From Glutamicibacter uratoxydans (lineage in GTDB: Bacteria; Actinomycetota; Actinomycetes; Actinomycetales; Micrococcaceae): a stretch of DNA of 64,000 nt. Shown here piece by piece: positions 16,495 through 25,266 of the stretch. Numbering within the stretch: position 1 is the first letter of the stretch; each line of letters begins with the position of its first letter. The notes beneath the pieces were generated by a model. The model had not been told where the DNA came from and searched no databases. It saw nothing but the letters and a program-made list of their open reading frames with translations. Both the position numbers and the translations under genes were made by a program. The stretch spans positions 248,001-312,000 of the forward strand of contig NZ_BJNY01000002.1 in NCBI RefSeq assembly GCF_006539925.1. Direction: 5' to 3'.

Positions 16495-16691
16495 GCAGCT
16501 GGAGCATTCCAAGAGCACACGGAAGTGGGCTGCCTTCAAGCACGCTCAAACCTACTTTGGATGGTTGGACTAGCTAATTGGCCCTTCGGGTTCAGAATGC
16601 ATGAACACGGCATCAATACTGAGCGGCACAATTTAGCATTTCCATTCCCATGTCCGTAACCCATAAGTACTACCGCGCGAACACCGATCTT

Positions 16692-17060
16692 TTAGTCCTT
16701 AAAAATGACGTCTAGGGATCCTTCTAACTGAATGATCGTGACTACCAAACTCATCAAGAGCAATAGAATAAATACTCCCAGCATGACAAAACCTTTTGCG
16801 GTCCCTGACGGTGCATAGCTGTCTTCTGAACTGAAGTTTTCTGTACCGTACATGGATTCTCGAATGAGCCAACCACCGAGCATTAGGTGGACGAATGTAA
16901 TTGGCCATGCAATGAGTAGAGCTAACAGACGCAGCTCTCCAATGAATAGAATGAGACACAACGCAAGGAATGGCACCATCGCGAACGCGATTACCGTTTG
17001 CCAACTGAAGATCACACGAAAAAATTCTCTCAATCTCCAACCCCAGGTTGTTAGTTCCAA
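16692..17060 (-). CDS. Small DUF4282-like membrane protein, function unknown
   Basis: 122 residues if translation begins at a TTG; no in-frame ATG or GTG is available before an upstream stop, and the ribosome site is poor. The protein has hydrophobic helices at about 19-35, 42-65 and 92-112 and the opening LREFFRVIFSW, as in DUF4282 proteins. It is flanked by non-coding stretches. The frame looks protein-like (amphipathic pattern, charged loop RESMYGTENFSSED), but start and expression are uncertain. Confidence 0.5.
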   Translation of the reverse strand: MELTTWGWRLREFFRVIFSWQTVIAFAMVPFLALCLILFIGELRLLALLIAWPITFVHLMLGGWLIRESMYGTENFSSEDSYAPSGTAKGFVMLGVFILLLLMSLVVTIIQLEGSLDVIFKD

Positions 17061-17180
17061 AGACAGTCAAGATTCTCAAAACAAAGCCTGCTGCCACCCC
17101 GTGGGAGCACAAGTGTCGCTAGATTTCAGTCGAACGCGAGACTTAGTCAACAACAGCCACAGGCAACACGTTGAAACGTA

Positions 17181-18833
17181 CTAGTGCCCCTTGAAAGCCT
17201 CAGCCAGCCACCACGATCCGCCATCGGAGGCGATCTTGGCATCAATCACCAGTGGGCCGCTCGGGTTGGAATCTAGCCACTGTGTGACTGTGTCCAGGTC
17301 TTCCACGGTGCGCACGGTGATTCCTTCTGCTCCGAAACCTCGGCCGATGGCCGCAAAATCAGTTTCCGGGAAGACTACCGACGACATGTCTACATTCGTT
17401 TCGCCATCGCCAAAGTGGTGGACTTCAGCGCCATAGGCGGCATCGTTGTAAACGATGCATACCAGCGGCATCTTGAGCCTTACCGCGGTGTCCAGTTCAG
17501 CTATCGCCATATGGAATCCGCCGTCTCCGGTGCCCAGAACCGGAAGTCTCTCTGGCTGGGCCAGCCCTGCACCGATAGCCGTGTAGAGTCCGAGTCCTAT
17601 TGACTGGAAAGCTTGGGTAAAACAGAATCCGAACTCGTCCGGCACAGAGAGGAACTGGCTGGGGTAGCCCATGAAGTTTCCCGAATCCACGCTCACGATT
17701 CTCTCGGCGGGAAGCAGCTGGTCAAGCTTCTTAGTCAGCGTTCTTGGATCGATGGCGTCTTTCGTCGACTGATCGTCATAGTCCACCTGCTGCCAGTGGA
17801 CCTCCGAGGCAATCCGTTGCTTATTCTCCGCTGTTCGATAGCCCTCGCGGACCTTCATCCCGCTGCTTTCCAATGTCGAGAGAACATCCAGCGCGCACTG
17901 TGCGCTGTCGCCGATCACTCCAAGATCAATCGGTCGATTCGCACCGAGCGCGGGGCCTTCAAGATCGATCTGCACTACCTTGGTATTCTCACCGATCAGG
18001 TGACCATGGCGCATGGTCCACATGTTCAGCGCGCAGCCGAACCCGACAATCAGGTCCGCGTTTGAGATTAGCTCTGCCGCCAGCGGGGACGAAAAACCCC
18101 CGGAGATTCCCAGGTTGAAGTCATCCTCATTGAACAATCCCTTGGCCACCGCTGACGTCGCAACCAGTGCACCAGTGTGTCGCGCGAGGGCAAGTATTTC
18201 TTCCTTTGCGTCTCGTCCACCTCGGCCAGCAACGAACACTGGGCGTTCGGCGCTCTCTAGCAGAACCGACAATTCCTCGACGGAACCTCGCGACGGACGG
18301 ATTTTCTGAGCCGGGTGCACTGCAGGAAGCTCAGCAGGTTCAACTGCTTCCTGTGCCTGTACATTCAGCGGAAGGTTCAGAACGACAGTTCGGCGTTCAT
18401 TCAGCGCGGTGCGGAAAGCCCGCACGGTGTCGGCTACTGCGCTCTGGGCACTGTGCACGCGTTCAGAGATCGCGTAAATCGAGGTGGCGAAAGCATCCTG
18501 GTCCATTGCGAAGTTTGAATAGACGGCGCTGGGCGCCGCTTCTGCGGCAAGCACCAGCAATGGCGTACGAGACTTGGCGGCTTCGCCGATTCCAGTTCCA
18601 GCATTGGTCAAGCCGCAGCCCTGGTGTACCGAAAGGACCGCAACTTTGCCGCTGACGCGGGCGAAGGCATCAGCCATCGTTGCCGCTCCGCCTTCATGGC
18701 GCGTGGCCGTATACGGAACGCCGTGCTCTATCAAGGAGTTGGTCACGGTAAAGTTTCCGCTTCCCACCACCCCGAATGCATGGCCTACACCGAGCTCCGC
18801 AAGGGTCTTTCCGACTAGCTGTGCAACGTTCAT
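17181..18833 (-). CDS. Thiamine-diphosphate-dependent enzyme (decarboxylase / acetolactate-synthase-like)
   Basis: 550 residues from an ATG preceded by AAAGGACACC. Three ThDP domains are present: the Pyr domain with FGVVGSGNFTVTNSL and catalytic Glu in TRHEGGAATMADAFAR (about 50), the central Rossmann domain (RPVFVAGRGGRDAKEEI; LIVGFGCALNMW), and the PP domain with GTGDGGFHMAIAELDTAVRL followed by PLVCIVYNDAAYG (GDG...ND cofactor motif). It lies 61 bases behind a cyclase-family hydrolase gene. If that hydrolase opens isatin to the alpha-keto acid isatinate, this enzyme could decarboxylate it. Other 2-oxo acids are equally possible from sequence alone. Confidence 0.85.
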   Translation of the reverse strand: MNVAQLVGKTLAELGVGHAFGVVGSGNFTVTNSLIEHGVPYTATRHEGGAATMADAFARVSGKVAVLSVHQGCGLTNAGTGIGEAAKSRTPLLVLAAEAAPSAVYSNFAMDQDAFATSIYAISERVHSAQSAVADTVRAFRTALNERRTVVLNLPLNVQAQEAVEPAELPAVHPAQKIRPSRGSVEELSVLLESAERPVFVAGRGGRDAKEEILALARHTGALVATSAVAKGLFNEDDFNLGISGGFSSPLAAELISNADLIVGFGCALNMWTMRHGHLIGENTKVVQIDLEGPALGANRPIDLGVIGDSAQCALDVLSTLESSGMKVREGYRTAENKQRIASEVHWQQVDYDDQSTKDAIDPRTLTKKLDQLLPAERIVSVDSGNFMGYPSQFLSVPDEFGFCFTQAFQSIGLGLYTAIGAGLAQPERLPVLGTGDGGFHMAIAELDTAVRLKMPLVCIVYNDAAYGAEVHHFGDGETNVDMSSVVFPETDFAAIGRGFGAEGITVRTVEDLDTVTQWLDSNPSGPLVIDAKIASDGGSWWLAEAFKGH

Positions 18834-18894
18834 TGCGAGGTGTCCTTTCTGATGAATACCGGCTGTTGCCAGTCCAGGCGCGGCAGAAACAAAC

Positions 18895-19686
18895 TTATGC
18901 GTTCTCAACCAAGGCGAAGACTCTCGTTGGAGCGCCAGTTCCTCCGACTACTGGAAGCGGTGCCACTACGATCATTGCTCCGTTGGTCGGCAGCTTGTCG
19001 AGGTTCTTCAACGAGGTGATTCCATACTTGTCCGCGCCAAGCAGGAAATGGTGCATTGGGAATGGAGGTTCCAGCGCACCTGCATTGCCCGCGTCAATAC
19101 CTACCGTTTCTACTCCGATTCCGGAGATATCCAATTCATCTGCAATGTATTTGGCGCAGTCAACGGTGAAGCCAGGGGTATGGGAACCACTCTCGTCCAA
19201 GTTAAGGAATGCTTGCTCGTCATTGTCATACTGTTCCCATCCAGTGCGGAACAACAGCCACGCATTGGCAGGGAACGCCCCGTTTTCCTCCTGCCAAGCT
19301 ACGAGGTGCTCTACATCAACAAGGAAGTCAGGGTTGGCAGCTGCTTCTGCGCTGAAGTCCAAGACGACGGCTGGGCCAAACAGCCGGTGCGGTTCGATCT
19401 GGGAAACATCTTTGCCTTCTTTGCCATTGATCCAGTGCACCGGGGCATCGATGTGCGTTCCGATGTGCTCGCCAGTGTGGATGTTGTGGTGCTTCCAGAA
19501 AGGGCCTGGTTCGTTATAGGCGGAGACTTCCTCAATGCTGAAGTCGATCAAGTTTGCGAAGGGATCAGGAAGCACCAGCGTTGGAGTTTCCTCAGACAAT
19601 GGCGCCGTCAGATCATGAATCTGGATGGTCCCCTGCGCCAATGCCAGAAGCGCAGAATTCAAGGTTGGTTCGTTCAAAGTAGACAT
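18895..19686 (-). CDS. Cyclase-family metal hydrolase (isatin hydrolase / kynurenine formamidase-like)
   Basis: 263 residues. The metal motif HTGEHIGTHIDAPVHW (HxGTHxDxPxH) is diagnostic of the cyclase family, which includes kynurenine formamidase, isatin hydrolase and polyketide cyclase-like proteins. Other signatures: IHDLTAPLSEETPTLVLPDP at the start, AWLLFRTGW, PGFTVDCAKYIADE, GVETVGIDAGNA and FPMHHFLLG. Larger size and the DAGNA/HHFLLG elements favour isatin-hydrolase-like members over 210-residue KynB. Linked to a ThDP enzyme, a hotdog thioesterase and a divergent aromatic-acid transporter. Confidence 0.85.
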   Translation of the reverse strand: MSTLNEPTLNSALLALAQGTIQIHDLTAPLSEETPTLVLPDPFANLIDFSIEEVSAYNEPGPFWKHHNIHTGEHIGTHIDAPVHWINGKEGKDVSQIEPHRLFGPAVVLDFSAEAAANPDFLVDVEHLVAWQEENGAFPANAWLLFRTGWEQYDNDEQAFLNLDESGSHTPGFTVDCAKYIADELDISGIGVETVGIDAGNAGALEPPFPMHHFLLGADKYGITSLKNLDKLPTNGAMIVVAPLPVVGGTGAPTRVFALVENA

Positions 19687-19866
19687 GGCAGCTCTTTCAT
19701 CGAGTATTCCGTGAGGGAAAATCAGTCTTGCGAGTTCATGACGAGCGTCATAGCGCTGGGGAATTTCTTCAATCTACCAGCCACCAGTACACCAGCAAAC
19801 AACTTTTCCAAACATGGCAGAAATCTGCATCAGGACTGACCTCTCGATTCACTCTTCACCACACAA

Positions 19867-20361
19867 CTAACCCTGCAAGGCCTCGACGATCTCCTGAGGC
19901 CACGGGGCCGAGGCCTGCTTGCCAACAGGAACACAAACAGTGATGAACTTTCCTTCCGCCGCCAGAGTTGCCCCGCGACCCTCATGCGGATGTCCCCAAA
20001 CTTCGAAGGCAAAAGACATTGAGCTGGTCCCCAGACGGTCCACTCGCACGACAGCGGTAACCAACTGGCCGAAGAACAGCTTGGCCCGGTAGTCAATTTC
20101 ATGGCGCACTCGAGGGGCCGTCGGAAAATAGCTCTTCAGCCCCAAGTCCCTGAAGAGTTTTGCTTCAGCAGCTTCAACGAAACGCATGACAACCGAATTA
20201 TGCTGGTGCCCCGCCGCATCGGTATCCACCCATTCGATATGGCGTTCCACCGTGGCGCCGGCCAGGCCCGCGGCAAGAAATGCATTCACAGCCTCCGGCA
20301 CTTCATTTTTGTGCGGTCCGGACGTCGAATCATTGTTTTCTTTTACAGGTTTCATGTCCAT
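19867..20361 (-). CDS. Hotdog-fold acyl-CoA thioesterase (4-hydroxybenzoyl-CoA thioesterase family)
   Basis: 164 residues. The FadM/YbgC/4HBT signature appears as EWVDTDAAGHQHNSVVMRFVEAAE, with the catalytic Asp region D-T-D-A-A-G-H, then RHEIDYRAKLFFGQLVTAVVRV and a C-terminal FEVWG strand. A single hotdog, so unrelated to the TesB protein at 8919. It begins the leftward group of thioesterase, cyclase and ThDP enzyme and is divergent from the AAHS transporter. A gap of 180 bases separates it from the cyclase gene, so co-transcription is not certain. Confidence 0.85.
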   Translation of the reverse strand: MDMKPVKENNDSTSGPHKNEVPEAVNAFLAAGLAGATVERHIEWVDTDAAGHQHNSVVMRFVEAAEAKLFRDLGLKSYFPTAPRVRHEIDYRAKLFFGQLVTAVVRVDRLGTSSMSFAFEVWGHPHEGRGATLAAEGKFITVCVPVGKQASAPWPQEIVEALQG

Positions 20362-20466
20362 CGAAAAATTAACTCCATACCGATCTTGTAACGTCCGTCA
20401 CTTTAACGCAATAATACTGGCTAAGCTCCACCAGAACAGGCCAGCCTCACAGAAAAGGACGATGGC

Positions 20467-21807
20467 ATGGGTAACTCGCCCGCGGTTTCAGAATGGAACA
20501 TTCCCAAACGTACGACCGGATTCGTACTCTTAGCCTGCTGGATGGCAATCCTCGCCGAAGGCTACGACGTCGGAGTCTTCGGCGCAGTGCTCCCAGCGTT
20601 GGCTGAATACAAAGAGTGGTCACTCTCCCCCGTTGAGTTGGGCACCCTGGGCGCCTACGCGCTGATCGGCATGCTGATTGGCGCACTGTTCATCGGCACG
20701 CTCAGCGACGTCATTGGACGCAAGAAGATGCTGTTGCTGTCCATGGTGATCTTTACCATCACCCAAGCTGGTGCCGCGCTGGCGCCAACCCCAGAAGTCT
20801 TCGGAATCTTCCGCCTGCTCGGCGGCCTGGGCATGGGCGGCATCATCCCCGTCGCCGCAGCCATGACCATTGAATACTCGGCTCCGCGCAAACGCTCGCT
20901 GAACTACGGAATCATGTACTCGGGCTATTCGCTGGGCATCGTGGCCGCGGCACTCGTAGCAATGGCGCTGCTGCCGATGGTTGGCTGGCGTTGGGTCATC
21001 GCCGTAGGCGCGGCCCCGATTCTGATTCTGCCAGTCGTCGCCTGGATGCTGCCCGAGTCCTTGGAATACGTGGTGGCAAAGGGGCGCATTTCCGAAGCAA
21101 AGTCACTCGCGGCCAAACTGAACGTGAAGAACTACGAGCCAGTCGCACCAGCCAAGCCAACCAACACGGTTCCCTGGCGGGAAGCCATCACTTCTCTATT
21201 CTCCAAGACCTACTTGCGATCAACCGTATTCTTCTGGATCTCCCTGTTCTGCGGAATGGTTCTCGTCTATGGCCTAAATACGTGGCTGCCTCAGATTATG
21301 CGCAAGGCAGGCTACGACCTGGGTTCATCGCTGACGTTCCTGTTGGTCTTCTCGCTAGCTTCTGCAGCTGGCGGCTTGGTCCTAGGATTCCTCGCCGATA
21401 AATATGGGCAGAAGCCAATCCTCATAATCTTCTACCTGCTGGGCGCCGGCGGAATTCTGCTGTTGATGTTCCCGAACACCATGTTCATCAACCTCTGCTT
21501 CGTGGCATTCGCAGGTATCGGATCGATTTCCACCTCCTTAGTGCTTACCGGATACATTGCAGACTACTACCCTGCCAACCGCCGCAGCACGGCTACAGGA
21601 TGGGCATTGTCCTATGCAAGAATTGGCGCAATCTCCGGACCCATCATTGGCGGTTGGATCGCAGCTACCGGCGTCAGTTTTGAATTCAACTTCATTTTCT
21701 TCGCTATCGTCGGCGTAGTCGCCGCACTGGCAGTGGCGATGATTCCAGCACGCATCAAGGCTGATGCGTCCGAAAACGTGGCTGCTCCGCAACTGGTCAC
21801 CGAATAG
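20467..21807 (+). CDS. MFS transporter, aromatic acid:H+ symporter (AAHS) family
   Basis: 446 residues, 12 membrane helices. TM1 carries WMAILAEGYDVGVFGAVLPAL, the DGYD-type motif of AAHS carriers such as PcaK and BenK; the loop 2-3 motif is GTLSDVIGRKKMLL and the loop 8-9 motif GFLADKYGQKP. It would import an aromatic carboxylate. Ribosome site AAAAGGA 8 bases before the ATG. It is divergent from the thioesterase/cyclase/ThDP genes, suggesting it brings in their substrate or precursor. Confidence 0.9.
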   Translation: MGNSPAVSEWNIPKRTTGFVLLACWMAILAEGYDVGVFGAVLPALAEYKEWSLSPVELGTLGAYALIGMLIGALFIGTLSDVIGRKKMLLLSMVIFTITQAGAALAPTPEVFGIFRLLGGLGMGGIIPVAAAMTIEYSAPRKRSLNYGIMYSGYSLGIVAAALVAMALLPMVGWRWVIAVGAAPILILPVVAWMLPESLEYVVAKGRISEAKSLAAKLNVKNYEPVAPAKPTNTVPWREAITSLFSKTYLRSTVFFWISLFCGMVLVYGLNTWLPQIMRKAGYDLGSSLTFLLVFSLASAAGGLVLGFLADKYGQKPILIIFYLLGAGGILLLMFPNTMFINLCFVAFAGIGSISTSLVLTGYIADYYPANRRSTATGWALSYARIGAISGPIIGGWIAATGVSFEFNFIFFAIVGVVAALAVAMIPARIKADASENVAAPQLVTE

Positions 21808-21830
21808 GACAGTCCAACAATTCAAGAGAC

Positions 21831-21868
21831 TCGGGAGCTTCCCTGCCGTCATGGCGGGAAGCTCCCGA
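21831..21868 (+). terminator. Hairpin after the AAHS transporter gene
   Basis: Arms of 13 bases (21831-21843 and 21856-21868) pair perfectly; no T-run follows. Confidence 0.65.
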
Positions 21869-21959
21869 CGTCATTAATGCCGAGATCCATAACGTGTAGG
21901 ATTTCGAGCAATACGTTCCTGACCTGTTGCAAGCAGTAAATCAAGCGAAGGGTTCGCCC

Positions 21960-23192
21960 ATGCAGACTCCTATCCCCGATTACCTTGATGAAGTCCTCGA
22001 CACCCTTCGAGATGATGATTCCGGCGCAACCGCCGATTACATCCCGGAGTTGGCCAATGCGAATCCCGACCAGTTTGCACTATCCGTCACGACAGCCACA
22101 GGAGGAACCTACTCTGCTGGCGACACGGACGCAGAGTTCTCGATCCAGTCGATATCAAAGCCTTTTGCCTACGCAGCTGCAATCATGGATCGCGGATTAG
22201 ACCGAGTCCTCGAATCCATCGGCGTTGAACCTTCAGGAGAAGCTTTCAACGAATTGTCTCTAGACCCTGAGACGAACCGTCCGAAGAATTCAATGATCAA
22301 TGCCGGAGCAATCGCAGCCCATGGATTGTTACTCGGCGAGCATGCAGATCCCGAGGAACGCGTCGACAGGGTTCTGACGCTCTTTTCGAAACTCGCTGGC
22401 CGGCAACTGCGGATAGACGACAAAGTATTCCAGTCCGAACTGGAGACTGCCGACCACAATCTCGCCATGGCCCACATGCTCAAGAAATACAGGATCCTTA
22501 CTGACGATCCCCATGAAGTCGTCACCGGCTATACCCGGCAATGCTCCATTTTGGTTACCGTCGAGGACCTGTCAATGATGGCAGCGACCCTTGCCAACGG
22601 CGGCGTGCAGCCTCGCAGCCGAGAACGGATTCTTGATGCAGATACCTCTCGCCAGGTGATGTCGGTGATGGCTGTGGCTGGCATGTATGACGGCGCTGGC
22701 GACTGGCTGACCCGAGTCGGCATTCCCGCCAAGAGCGGAGTTGCCGGCGGACTTGTCGGAGTACTTCCCGATCAGGTGGGCATTGGCGCATTCTCGCCTC
22801 GTCTCGACAAACATGGAAACAGCCAGCGGGCAAAACGAGCGTTCGAACGGCTCTCCAAAGACATGGGAATGCACCTATTTACTCCGAGTAACGGTCGACT
22901 CGATGTCGTCGACGTCAAACTCGAAACCCTTAAAGAGACGTTCACTCTGCAGGGCAACGTTCATTTCACTACCGCTGCCGAGCTACTCGACCTCATGGAA
23001 AAGTCGACCGCTCGAAACGCCGCATTACTAGACGTTTCGAGCGTCAACTCATTTACCGATGTTGCACGACGGATGGCGCTTGAAGGACTGCGCCGGCTGA
23101 AACTGGATGGTCGCGAAGTACTGCTTCATGATCCTTGGCAGATGCTTGGAAGGGTAAACTCCGACGATTGGGATTATCAGAAAACTCAGTGA
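21960..23192 (+). CDS. glsA: Glutaminase A with C-terminal STAS domain
   Basis: 410 residues from the ATG with GCGAAGGG upstream; a TTG 33 bases earlier is less likely. The N-terminal 300 residues are a serine-dependent glutaminase: YIPELANANPDQFALSV, FSIQSISKPFAYA with the Ser-x-x-Lys pair, NSMINAGAIA, VVTGYTRQCSILV and IPAKSGVAGGLVGVLPDQVG. Hydrolyses glutamine to glutamate and ammonia in the cytoplasm. The last ~90 residues (GNVHFTTAAELLDLM ... ALLDVSSVNSFTDVARRM) are a STAS domain, as in other actinobacterial glutaminases. It is the last gene with the regional GC-rich composition before the AT-rich island. Confidence 0.93.
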   Translation: MQTPIPDYLDEVLDTLRDDDSGATADYIPELANANPDQFALSVTTATGGTYSAGDTDAEFSIQSISKPFAYAAAIMDRGLDRVLESIGVEPSGEAFNELSLDPETNRPKNSMINAGAIAAHGLLLGEHADPEERVDRVLTLFSKLAGRQLRIDDKVFQSELETADHNLAMAHMLKKYRILTDDPHEVVTGYTRQCSILVTVEDLSMMAATLANGGVQPRSRERILDADTSRQVMSVMAVAGMYDGAGDWLTRVGIPAKSGVAGGLVGVLPDQVGIGAFSPRLDKHGNSQRAKRAFERLSKDMGMHLFTPSNGRLDVVDVKLETLKETFTLQGNVHFTTAAELLDLMEKSTARNAALLDVSSVNSFTDVARRMALEGLRRLKLDGREVLLHDPWQMLGRVNSDDWDYQKTQ

Positions 23193-23359
23193 TTCCGCGC
23201 CTTCCACATGATTAATGCATGAGTTATCTCCTATGCATAACGAAACTTGTCAAGCCTTATGGAGTCTCTGAATTCCCTGTAACATGTTCTCAGCATTTCC
23301 TGACGGCAGATCAATCCCAACATTGATGGGTAGGGTTGATAAGAAAAATAAGGAGCCGC

Positions 23360-23908
23360 ATGCCAAGCATATTGAAGTCTTACACACGGCATAAGACATT
23401 TATTTCATACCACCATGATGACGAAGCAGAAGTTGCAAACTTTATTAACTACTTCGATCACGATAAAGACGTGCTTATTTCACGTGGTATCGGAGCGTCC
23501 ATGGATGGGGACATCATCGGCAGTACAAATGATACCTACATAAAACAGCGCATACGTGACCTCTATCTCAGGGAAAGCACTGTAACTGTTATTCTAATCG
23601 GCGCATCCACCTGGGGAAGAAAATTCGTAGATTGGGAGATTGCAGCATCGCTTCGAAATACCACTACAAGTAATCGAAATGGGCTAGTAGCAATTACTCT
23701 GCCATCGGTTGCAGACAGTTACTACAAAAAATTACCCGCACGTCTAAATGACAATCTGAATGGAAACTTGGGTTATGCAAAGTGCTTACAATATCCAGAC
23801 TCCGCGAGTGCATTGGCAACTATCATTGACGATGCTTTCAACCGCCGAGTTACCCATGCAGCGGTCGTCGACAATACTAGGCCACTTCGTCAGGTGAACG
23901 AATACTAA
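23360..23908 (+). CDS. TIR-domain protein of the DUF1863 / ThsB-like type
   Basis: 182 residues from an ATG with a strong TAAGGAG site 4 bases upstream. The whole protein is one TIR-like domain: strand A HKTFISYHHDDE, then SRGIGASMDGDIIGSTNDTYIKQRI, strand D TVTVILIGASTWGRKFVDWEIAASLRN, with the candidate catalytic Glu in WEI. This is the DUF1863 subgroup that includes Thoeris ThsB, which makes cyclic ADP-ribose-type signals from NAD. There is no ThsA (SIR2/macro-SLOG) gene beside it; the next gene, starting at the base after the stop, encodes a SLATT membrane protein. AT-rich codon use unlike the flanking chromosome. Confidence 0.87.
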   Translation: MPSILKSYTRHKTFISYHHDDEAEVANFINYFDHDKDVLISRGIGASMDGDIIGSTNDTYIKQRIRDLYLRESTVTVILIGASTWGRKFVDWEIAASLRNTTTSNRNGLVAITLPSVADSYYKKLPARLNDNLNGNLGYAKCLQYPDSASALATIIDDAFNRRVTHAAVVDNTRPLRQVNEY

Positions 23909-24805
23909 ATGAACACTCTACAAGACGAAGACCTTCCAGGGTACTTTAGGGCGGCAGATACCGCCTCCATACAATCGCAGAAGAGTACGTTGCGCCTAAA
24001 CCGATTACGGCTTCTTGGAGCGTTGTCGGCCGCTATCTTCGCAGCATTTTCTTTTTCGCTCGGTCGTTGGGAAATATTTGCTCTATTCAGCCTAGTCGGA
24101 TTCCTTATGGCATTCATCGCAGAATTGCTGCTGATAACAGGAAGCTACGAAAAGGACTGGTATCAGGCAAGAGCTGGAGCTGAATCCGTAAAAACTCTCA
24201 GCTGGAGATATTCAGTCGGTGCTGACCCCTTCTTTACACACCTTCCAGAGAAGGAATCAGACTTTCTATTCAAGAGTCGAGTTAGTGATGTATCACGTGC
24301 GATAGCAAAGAATGCACTGCCTCTAGTAGAGGACGGATCCTCACCGACGGAAACAATGAAGCAAATCAGGGCCTCATCTTTAATTGAACGTCGCAACATC
24401 TATTTAAAATACAGAAATAATAAACAATTTAATTGGTACAAGGACAAAGCAAACAATAACAAAAAGGCATCGGTTCGATGGCGAGGGATCCTAATTGGAG
24501 CGGAAGTTATAGCAATAGCTCTAGCTGCAGCACGCGCTTTCGGCGGATGGGATATAGACTTCGCAGGCATACTTTCAGCAATTATTGGAGCAGGAGCTGC
24601 TTGGTTAGCACTGAAACAACACACTTCTTTGTCCGCAGCATACGCACTAACTGCTGTAGAACTTGAAAAACAGAGGCATGCTCTTGAGATTATTGAGTCA
24701 GAAGAAGGATGGAGCAGGTCTGTAGCTGACGCAGAAGAAGCTATCAGCCGTGAGCATACGATGTGGCTCGCCTCAAGAGGCGAAGTAAATGAGATCACCG
24801 GATAG
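23909..24805 (+). CDS. SLATT / DUF4231 membrane protein, predicted pore-type effector partner of the TIR protein
   Basis: 298 residues, two pairs of membrane helices (about 32-74 and 192-235). Each pair is followed by a soluble stretch: WYQARAGAESVKTLSWRYSVG after the first, YALTAVELEKQRHALEIIESEE after the second. These are SLATT (SMODS and SLOG-associating 2TM) features, found in DUF4231 proteins. SLATT proteins are predicted membrane-disrupting effectors in nucleotide-signal immune systems. Start codon directly abuts the TIR stop, so the two are translated together. No SLOG, CD-NTase or nuclease domain is present. Confidence 0.83.
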   Translation: MNTLQDEDLPGYFRAADTASIQSQKSTLRLNRLRLLGALSAAIFAAFSFSLGRWEIFALFSLVGFLMAFIAELLLITGSYEKDWYQARAGAESVKTLSWRYSVGADPFFTHLPEKESDFLFKSRVSDVSRAIAKNALPLVEDGSSPTETMKQIRASSLIERRNIYLKYRNNKQFNWYKDKANNNKKASVRWRGILIGAEVIAIALAAARAFGGWDIDFAGILSAIIGAGAAWLALKQHTSLSAAYALTAVELEKQRHALEIIESEEGWSRSVADAEEAISREHTMWLASRGEVNEITG

Positions 24806-25232
24806 CCCTTCTTCATAATACCCAAAGTGTTTAGCAGACGTATTTGGAACAAGTCTGTCAGTTGTTTGAGTAATCCCACGCTCTCCTGCGTACCGAACTA
24901 CCTATTTCTAGTAACCACATCAAATCCACGCGCCATCTAGAACCGCAGATCAACACTAATCTCGATTTTCAACTATCAAAATAGGACTCGAAACAAGTCT
25001 GAGCGAAAAGGGCGTTCGCGGTGGAGCATGGATTTGATTGGTTCCCGGAGCGCAGTCCGATCCGCACATTTCTGGTAGTGCTTCGTTACACATGCGACTC
25101 CAACACACGCCTGTTAAACCAATCAGCAACCCGTCAGTATTCAATATTTTTGCAAGCCAATTACTTACCAAAGCGGCGAAGGAAGAACTTAACTATTCAA
25201 ATAACCCTAATATATAAAAATAGAACTGTAAC
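24806..25232. other. AT-rich gap between convergent defence modules
   Basis: 427 bases between the SLATT gene and the 3' end of the first cytosine methyltransferase gene. No protein-like frame was recognised. Its right end holds the methyltransferase terminator hairpin. Confidence 0.6.
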
Positions 25233-25266
25233 TCACACGAGAGATGGTACGCCAAAATTACAGTTC
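25223..25266 (-). terminator. Terminator hairpin overlapping the end of the first Dcm gene
   Basis: GAACTGTAA (25223-25231) pairs with TTACAGTTC (25258-25266); on the minus strand the stem is followed by TATTTTTATATA. The upstream arm lies inside the last codons of the methyltransferase. Confidence 0.7.

Noticed and set aside
23360-24805. Naming the TIR-SLATT pair as classical Thoeris
   Set aside because: No ThsA with SIR2 or macro/SLOG sensor domain is present; only the TIR resembles ThsB.
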